Part shown: one piece after another, positions 5,496 through 9,697 of the stretch
How positions within the stretch are numbered: the stretch's first letter is position 1
Layout: every line of letters starts with the position of its first letter
NCBI GenBank assembly: GCA_910588545.1
Contig: CAJUOU010000016.1
Span: 279 to 9,975 of the forward strand
Direction of reading: 5' to 3'
Length of the DNA: 9,697 bases
Origin: an uncultured Christensenellaceae bacterium
GTDB lineage: Bacteria; Bacillota; Clostridia; Christensenellales; UBA3700
Made by a program: the position numbers and the translations under genes
The notes under the pieces: model-generated
What the model was told of the DNA's origin: nothing
Database searches by the model: none
The model's input: the letters and a program-made list of their open reading frames with translations, nothing else

Positions 5496-6514
5496 GATAG
5501 CATTAATATTGTTTTAAAAATATCACTATCTGTTTTTCCTTCCTTTTTAAAAGCAAAATTTACACTACTATGATTAATAAAATGTGGATTTGTCGACACA
5601 TCGGTTACAAAAAATTCTCCGTTTAATTTTAGTCTAAAGTCTACACGACACAAGCCCTTTAATCCCAATAATTCAGCTGTTTTTATTGCTGTTTCCTTTA
5701 CCTCTTTGTCATTGATATTGTTAGGTAGAGAAGAGAATGTGTAATCATCGTTAAAAATCAGATTATAGTCCAAAATTTCGTCGCCGATAATTAATGAATT
5801 ATTGTTTTTATGTAATACCACAGGCGAAAAAGCATAAAGAGATTGTTTGCCTACTAAAATTGGCACCTCTATTTCGTAGCCACTTATAAATTCTTGTATT
5901 AATAAAGGTTGTTTTAAATTTTTAATTAGTGTATTTAAATAAGCGTATGGTATATTATTTCCATTAAAAATATTGTTTTTACTTATACCAATGCTAGAAG
6001 ATTCGTATAAAGGTTTTGCTATGTATTTTGTTGCTTCAAACAAACTTAAATCGTTATTTCCTTTATAAAGTTGAAATTTAGGGACTTTGATATTGTTTGC
6101 TTTTAAAATAGATGCAATAGCAAATTTGTCGCGACAAAGACAAACTCTATATGAATCCGAACCCGTATGCCTGATATTCAAATATTTGCATATACTCGGT
6201 ATCAATGCTTTTCTGCCTGGGCCAACACCATTTTGAGCAGAATTATATACTATAAATCTATCTAAATTATTGGCATTTATTATATTATCTATAAAGTCTT
6301 TTTCATCGTAAAAGATACGGAAAGGTAAATCTAAAGATACTGCCATAGAAGTTATTTCTTGCAACTCATCATCGGATAAAAATTCTGTATTTATAGAAAA
6401 ATTATCATAATTTCCATTTACTATAGTATTACTTTTTGTATTGCACACAATTAATAAAACACAATTATTTTTCAGTTCGTTGCTATTATTTTTTATAAAT
6501 TCGTCTAAAGTCAT
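5492..6514 (-). CDS. ATP-grasp ligase of the D-alanine-D-alanine ligase type
   Basis: A 340-residue protein, near the usual length of Ddl enzymes, expected to join a carboxylate to an amine through an acyl phosphate, using ATP. Visible landmarks are NGVGPGRKALIPSICKYL and HTGSD (95-120, N-terminal fold), DK 129-130, AKP 166-168 (ATP-binding lysine), the SSSIG loop 172-176, QEF 207-209 with acidic YEIEV (ATP side), R290 and D292 (CRVDF), and DVSTNP 305-310. Ddl enzymes normally have E-x-N at that last place for magnesium; here it is D305 and S307. Activity is still possible, but substrate or metal use may differ. The 70-residue N-terminal part is only weakly Ddl-like. No other cell-wall gene is nearby, so a peptidoglycan role is not implied. 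AGGGG lies seven bases before the ATG. Convergent with the 786-residue gene, sharing TTAA at the stops. Confidence 0.88.
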   Translation of the reverse strand: MTLDEFIKNNSNELKNNCVLLIVCNTKSNTIVNGNYDNFSINTEFLSDDELQEITSMAVSLDLPFRIFYDEKDFIDNIINANNLDRFIVYNSAQNGVGPGRKALIPSICKYLNIRHTGSDSYRVCLCRDKFAIASILKANNIKVPKFQLYKGNNDLSLFEATKYIAKPLYESSSIGISKNNIFNGNNIPYAYLNTLIKNLKQPLLIQEFISGYEIEVPILVGKQSLYAFSPVVLHKNNNSLIIGDEILDYNLIFNDDYTFSSLPNNINDKEVKETAIKTAELLGLKGLCRVDFRLKLNGEFFVTDVSTNPHFINHSSVNFAFKKEGKTDSDIFKTILMLS

Positions 6515-6521
6515 AAATTTA

Positions 6522-6568
6522 CCCCTAATAATAAACAATTATTTTTACCAAATTAATTTGATTAGGGG
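6522..6568 (-). promoter_or_regulatory. Leader with RBS-sequestering dyad and palindrome (right copy)
   Basis: Mirror of 3075-3121, here serving the ATP-grasp gene. Its AGGGG site stands seven bases from that gene's ATG, an optimal distance, against 13 bases on the other side. The repeat ends exactly before the TG of this ATG, so this junction looks like the better-fitted of the two. Confidence 0.45.
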
Positions 6569-6602
6569 AATAGGGAAGTAGGATGGTAATAATTTTAAAG
6601 TT

Positions 6603-6631
6603 AAAAAACACTCGTTATTTTTAACGAGTGT
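6603..6631 (-). terminator. Intrinsic terminator before the core (right copy)
   Basis: Mirror of 3012-3040. It separates the right-arm operon from the ATP-grasp gene, which lies in the same direction. Confidence 0.85.
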
Positions 6632-6734
6632 CTTTGGTAGCGTGAGTATAACCTAAATCGAATTTCTTTACAAGTTGTTTTTTTTGTTGAAATTCTTCTT
6701 GATAACTTTTATCTAAACTAGTTTTTATTTCGCG
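6621..6734 (-). pseudogene. 37-codon gene remnant (right copy)
   Basis: Identical to the open stretch at 2909-3022, with the same upstream TGA, the same lack of any start codon and the same stop inside the terminator stem. Two identical copies of non-functional sequence point to a very recent copying event, or to a single locus seen twice. Confidence 0.45.
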
Positions 6735-6808
6735 TCATTTGATTGGGGGTATCAAAATTTTTCCATTTAAAAACAGTGTGCCTATTATATATTTATAATA
6801 ATAAAATC

Positions 6809-7153
6809 TTATAAAACTCCTTTAAAAATATAATTTAATATTTCTGATATTATTTGTATGTCGGGTTCTTGTGTCATTCCATATATTCTTATTCCATGAT
6901 ATCCCTTATATTTTCCAGAATTTACTGGTGTTATAGCAATATCAATATTATTTTTTAATTTAATATAATTTTCTAGTTTAGTAAAATTTTTCTTTATATC
7001 AACGACTATACTCCACATTTTTGACATGTAATTATGAATAGGATCTTTTGTCCATTTGTTTGATGATGCAATTCTCAATACTGAAATATATTCATTATTG
7101 TAACTATATTGTTCATCTTTTTTAGTCCAATGCCTAGATGTATCTTTAACCAT
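6809..7153 (-). CDS. Unrecognised small protein, start uncertain (right copy)
   Basis: Identical in all 114 residues to the copy at 2490-2834 and with the same start problem: the AAGGAG site is at 7197-7202, and the in-frame ATT that it would serve is at 7190-7192 (127 residues). The ATG at 7151-7153 has no ribosome binding site. Last gene of the right-arm operon. Confidence 0.75.
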   Translation of the reverse strand: MVKDTSRHWTKKDEQYSYNNEYISVLRIASSNKWTKDPIHNYMSKMWSIVVDIKKNFTKLENYIKLKNNIDIAITPVNSGKYKGYHGIRIYGMTQEPDIQIISEILNYIFKGVL

Positions 7154-7205
7154 ATATAATTCTAAATTTTTTAATAATTGATTTAACGTAATATTTCTCC
7201 TTTTT

Positions 7206-8108
7206 TTATTTAATAATTTTAAAACTTGTATCTATATTGTTCACTGTTTTCAAATGAAAACCATCTGCTAATCTAATTGATTTCTTACTACGCTCAAAAT
7301 AACCATTAAAATAAATTTTGACTTTCTTAAGATTATAATCACTGTCAATTACATAAGTTTCGTACAAGTCAATTATATTATCATTGCCATTTTCCATTTT
7401 AACACTTCCACAGCTGCCCAACCTAACCAAATGTCCATAAAGACCAAATCTGCCAACTTTTGCAACAATTATTTCTCCGTTATCGCCTTCCATGTTAGAA
7501 ATAATTTCATTAGCATATTGAGAAATTAAAATTGTTCCACCACAAGACCCCATTGGATTGTCTTTAGAAAAACCACAGCCTTTATATTCAGCAGTTTCTT
7601 CTACCCAATCATCCAATTTTGACAAAACATATTGTATAAACTCACAATAATGCCTATTTAACGTAATGGACTCTGATTTTAACCCCTTGATAAAATAATA
7701 TGAAGAATTTATGTATTCGCCCATATACGCATAAATTGTGCCATATAAAATTTGAATTTTAGCATTCAAAATATGCAACCATGCAAATTTTTTATTTTCT
7801 AAATCTTCTTTGATATTCATTTTTATTTTTTCAATTTCATCAAACAACCAATTTGTTGTGCTTAATGCTTCATTCAAATCAATTTTGCAAGAAAAAATAC
7901 CAAATATTAATGCAAATATATAATCAATAATATTGTTTATAGATACATCTCTATGTTCTGAAAAATCTTTAATAAAACTATCTAATTCTTCTTTATCACT
8001 AAAGCTATACTCTTCTAACAATGGATGAAAACCATGTGCAATTTTCTGCCAACCTGCAAAAGTTTGCTCATTCATTTCTTTCCCTAGTAAATCAAAAACA
8101 TTTTCCAT
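7206..8108 (-). CDS. Unrecognised 300-residue protein with a TPR-like hairpin (right copy)
   Basis: Identical to the product of 1535-2437: helical N-terminal half with a TPR-like hairpin at 112-144, Cys/Gly-rich linker at 178-191 and a probably beta-rich C-terminal part. Ribosome binding site AAGGGG six bases upstream; 14 bases after the regulator gene. Function not recognised. Confidence 0.8.
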   Translation of the reverse strand: MENVFDLLGKEMNEQTFAGWQKIAHGFHPLLEEYSFSDKEELDSFIKDFSEHRDVSINNIIDYIFALIFGIFSCKIDLNEALSTTNWLFDEIEKIKMNIKEDLENKKFAWLHILNAKIQILYGTIYAYMGEYINSSYYFIKGLKSESITLNRHYCEFIQYVLSKLDDWVEETAEYKGCGFSKDNPMGSCGGTILISQYANEIISNMEGDNGEIIVAKVGRFGLYGHLVRLGSCGSVKMENGNDNIIDLYETYVIDSDYNLKKVKIYFNGYFERSKKSIRLADGFHLKTVNNIDTSFKIIK

Positions 8109-8122
8109 TTATTTCCCCTTTA

Positions 8123-8566
8123 TTATTCTTCGCAAATGATTTGATGATATCTTTTTATATTAAATTCTGATTTTAAGTATTTACATATTTGTTCTGGATT
8201 TAATGTGTTTCCATTCGCAATTATTTTTTCTAATAATAACAATTTTAAATCATTTTCCAAATTTGAATCTTCTACTAATTTAATCAACATTTCATTTTCT
8301 TGTTTTGTAAATTTATTGCTTTCAAGATAACAACCTTTCCCTTTTATACTAACTATCTTATAGCCAGCAGCTGATAAAGTTCTTAAGTGCCTACCAACTG
8401 TTTTTCTATCACACCACAAATTTAAATTTAATATTCCACCTAATTCGTTTATTGTATTTGCAAGTGTTTGTTGCTTTATTGGGTTTTCTTTATCACTCAT
8501 AAGTTCTAGTGATCTTAAAACTAAAAATATTGATAGTCTTTTGTTTCCTTTTCGATTATTTGACAC
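8123..8566 (-). CDS. Winged-helix regulator lacking a WYL domain (right copy)
   Basis: Identical to the 147-residue product of 1077-1520, including GTG start, GGAGG site and recognition helix at 52-69. If both copies are real, the cell has a doubled dose of the regulator and of its operators, which would affect autoregulation. First gene of the right-arm operon. Confidence 0.85.
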   Translation of the reverse strand: MSNNRKGNKRLSIFLVLRSLELMSDKENPIKQQTLANTINELGGILNLNLWCDRKTVGRHLRTLSAAGYKIVSIKGKGCYLESNKFTKQENEMLIKLVEDSNLENDLKLLLLEKIIANGNTLNPEQICKYLKSEFNIKRYHQIICEE

Positions 8567-8581
8567 TTCTACACCTCCTTT

Positions 8582-8704
8582 CTAAATTTGATTTATTAAA
8601 TTCCTTTCAATTATATTATACCATTTAGCATGTCCCAAAACTTGTCCACTAAAGCAATTATACTAAAAAATTGCAAAAACCATGTAAAAATCAATCAAAT
8701 TTAG
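8582..8704. promoter_or_regulatory. Putative operator pair around the operon promoter (right copy)
   Basis: Mirror of 939-1061: the inverted 12-base copies lie at 8582-8593 and 8693-8704, and the nine-base partial copy at 8743-8751. Confidence 0.4.
8615..8623 (-). promoter_or_regulatory. Extended -10 promoter of the regulator operon (right copy)
   Basis: Mirror of 1020-1028 (TGG plus TATAAT on the minus strand), with the paired GGACA motifs just upstream. Confidence 0.6.
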
Positions 8705-8767
8705 TCTTTTTTTAATTTTATTATATTAGAAATCTGAACTATATCAAATTTTAACATTATTAAAAAT

Positions 8768-8798
8768 AAAAAAAGTGCGTCCCAATATGGAACGCACT
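8768..8798 (-). terminator. Strong intrinsic terminator upstream of the operon (right copy)
   Basis: Mirror of 845-875: 11-pair GC-rich stem, three-base loop, seven T on the minus strand. Confidence 0.88.
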
Positions 8799-8909
8799 CC
8801 CACAGCACACTCCATGGTTGTTGCGACACAATATTAACATTTTGTCAAGGTTTTTTAATGGCACTATGCTGGGGGCTTAATAAAACGAGAGCGGTGCTGT
8901 CGCACCGCT
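8768..8909 (-). ncRNA. Candidate structured RNA (right copy)
   Basis: Mirror of 734-875: hairpin at 8890-8909, long helix formed by 8865-8875 with 8799-8809, inner hairpin at 8825-8846, then the terminator. No known RNA family recognised. Confidence 0.4.
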
Positions 8910-8929
8910 TTAATCCTACACCTTAAATT

Positions 8930-8967
8930 AAAAAACCTAAAGCAAACGATTTGTCCGATTTAGGTTT
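8930..8967 (-). terminator. Intrinsic terminator after tRNA-Ser (right copy)
   Basis: Mirror of 676-713: nine-base stem and T6 directly after the CCA end of the right tRNA-Ser. Confidence 0.7.
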
Positions 8968-8971
8968 CTTA

Positions 8972-9062
8972 TGGCAGAGAGGAAGGGATTCGAACCCTCG
9001 AATGCTATTAACATTACACGATTTCCAATCGTGCGCCATAAACCGAGCTAGGCGACCTCTCT
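8972..9062 (-). tRNA. tRNA-Ser(GGA) (right copy)
   Basis: Identical to 581-671: class II, GGA anticodon, encoded CCA, points inward to the core. Two identical tRNA-Ser genes in opposite orientation on either side of a 7.5-kb interval are not a usual tRNA arrangement and result from the inverted repeat. Confidence 0.95.
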
Positions 9063-9168
9063 ATATTTAAAGTACTTTTATAGTTTAACCTATTTTTTTA
9101 TAAAAATCAAATATTTTACAGTGATTTTTTTATTTTATGTTCATTTTTATGCTTAAATTTGTTAGGTA

Positions 9169-9197
9169 TTTACTTTTTTGTTATCGTATGGTATAAT
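9169..9197 (+). promoter_or_regulatory. Promoter of the zinc-ribbon gene (right copy)
   Basis: TTTACT, a 17-base spacer and TGG plus TATAAT, 20 bases before the GGAGG site. Mirror of 446-474. Confidence 0.7.
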
Positions 9198-9229
9198 TTA
9201 ATTGTAAAAAGTTTATGGAGGTAAGGTTG

Positions 9230-9460
9230 ATGCCTGTTTGGGGATATGTTTTAATTGGGTTAGCGATATTTATCGCTTTGTTGGTTTTAGGTAACTATTT
9301 ATTTTGGCGAAAAATAAATGTGGTTTGCGAAAATTGCGGACATAGCTATAAACCAAAATTCATCAAATTTTTATTTGGTTGGCAAATAGGTTGCTTTATA
9401 AGACTTAATTGCCCTGAATGTAAGAAATCCGGCACGCATGAAATAGAATTTAACAAATAA
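9230..9460 (+). CDS. Small membrane-anchored zinc-ribbon protein (right copy)
   Basis: Identical to the 76-residue product of 183-413: membrane segment 5-26 and a CENC/CPEC zinc ribbon. The GGAGG site at 9217-9221 is eight bases from this ATG and overlaps the alternative ATG at 9215. The gene is followed 30 bases later by the tRNA-Thr promoter in the same direction, with no convincing terminator between. Confidence 0.85.
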   Translation: MPVWGYVLIGLAIFIALLVLGNYLFWRKINVVCENCGHSYKPKFIKFLFGWQIGCFIRLNCPECKKSGTHEIEFNK

Positions 9461-9490
9461 AAAGCTTTAATAATCTATTTATTATTTTAC

Positions 9491-9519
9491 TTGACAAATT
9501 AATTGCCTTATATTATAAT
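9491..9519 (+). promoter_or_regulatory. Consensus promoter of tRNA-Thr (right copy)
   Basis: TTGACA (9491-9496), 17 bases, TATAAT (9514-9519). A dyad at 9503-9529 is centred on the -10. Mirror of 124-152. Confidence 0.8.
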
Positions 9520-9544
9520 TATGAGGCAAAGTAATTTTGGTACA

Positions 9545-9559
9545 TTTACAATTTGTAAA
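9545..9559. promoter_or_regulatory. Palindrome upstream of tRNA-Thr (right copy)
   Basis: TTTACAA and TTGTAAA around a central T, 12 bases before the tRNA 5' end. Mirror of 84-98; operator or processing hairpin, or chance. Confidence 0.3.
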
Positions 9560-9571
9560 ACTATAATATTT

Positions 9572-9647
<76 letters not shown>

Positions 9648-9652
9648 TATAA

Positions 9653-9681
9653 GGCACTCTTTGAATAAAGAGTGCCGTTTT
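9653..9681 (+). terminator. Intrinsic terminator after tRNA-Thr
   Basis: A perfect ten-base stem (GGCACTCTTT with AAAGAGTGCC) around GAAT, followed by G and TTTT, five bases after the CCA end. Its partner in the left arm, if there is one, lies outside the window. The last 16 bases of the window hold nothing recognisable. Confidence 0.85.
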
Positions 9682-9697
9682 AGTCGCACTAACACGG

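Noticed and set aside
3105..6538. The two core genes seem to share the N-terminal sequence MFIIRGKF if read from TTG at 3105 and 6538.
   Set aside because: The shared residues come only from translating the repeated leader. That start would put the AGGGG ribosome binding site inside the coding region; the ATGs at 3135 and 6514 lie after it. It is not evidence of protein homology.
183..9460. Use of UGA as tryptophan (Mollicutes-type code), suggested by the high A+T content.
   Set aside because: Tryptophans in the reading frames checked use TGG, every gene ends in TAA, and no frame needs a UGA read-through.

Overview
The window is an AT-rich bacterial segment dominated by one feature: a very large inverted repeat. 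Every base from 1 to 3129 is the reverse complement of 6514-9642 wherever I compared them (position x pairs with 9643-x). The arms enclose a single-copy core of about 3.4 kb. The organism is probably a low-GC Gram-positive (Bacillota-like). Supporting signs are strong AGGAGG-type ribosome binding sites, consensus TTGACA/TATAAT and extended -10 promoters, tRNA genes with encoded CCA, a threonine tRNA with a U discriminator, TAA as the only stop codon used, and TGG for tryptophan (so no sign of code reassignment). The species cannot be fixed from the sequence.

Each arm, read from the outside towards the centre, holds: a tRNA-Thr(GGU) gene pointing outward (cut at base 1 in the left arm, complete in the right arm); a 76-residue membrane-anchored zinc-ribbon protein, also pointing outward; a tRNA-Ser(GGA) gene pointing inward with a terminator; a strongly structured stretch ending in an excellent intrinsic terminator, which is a candidate small RNA; and an inward operon of three genes. 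The operon encodes a winged-helix regulator resembling the N-terminal part of WYL-family regulators but without the WYL domain, an unrecognised 300-residue protein with one TPR-like hairpin, and an unrecognised small protein of 114 residues, or 127 if it starts at an AUU codon. After the operon come a 37-codon open stretch without a start codon (probable gene remnant), an intrinsic terminator, and an 89-bp leader carrying an AGGGG ribosome binding site.

The core holds two convergent genes whose stop codons overlap in the tetranucleotide TTAA. One encodes a 786-residue protein that looks like a degenerate STAND/AAA-type P-loop ATPase with a TPR-like C-terminal part. The other encodes a 340-residue ATP-grasp ligase of the D-alanine-D-alanine ligase type with altered metal-binding residues. 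Both genes are preceded by the identical leader and ribosome binding site, because the repeat ends exactly at the start codon of the ligase gene and a few bases before that of the large gene.

The central question is what the repeat means. It could be (a) a real, very recent or conversion-maintained inverted duplication; (b) an assembly product of a population in which the core flips, so that the same arm is seen joined to either core gene; or (c) an amplification or assembly chimera. Under (b) the locus would be an expression switch choosing between the ATP-grasp enzyme and the ATPase-like protein. No recombinase is encoded in the window, and the sequence alone cannot separate these possibilities.
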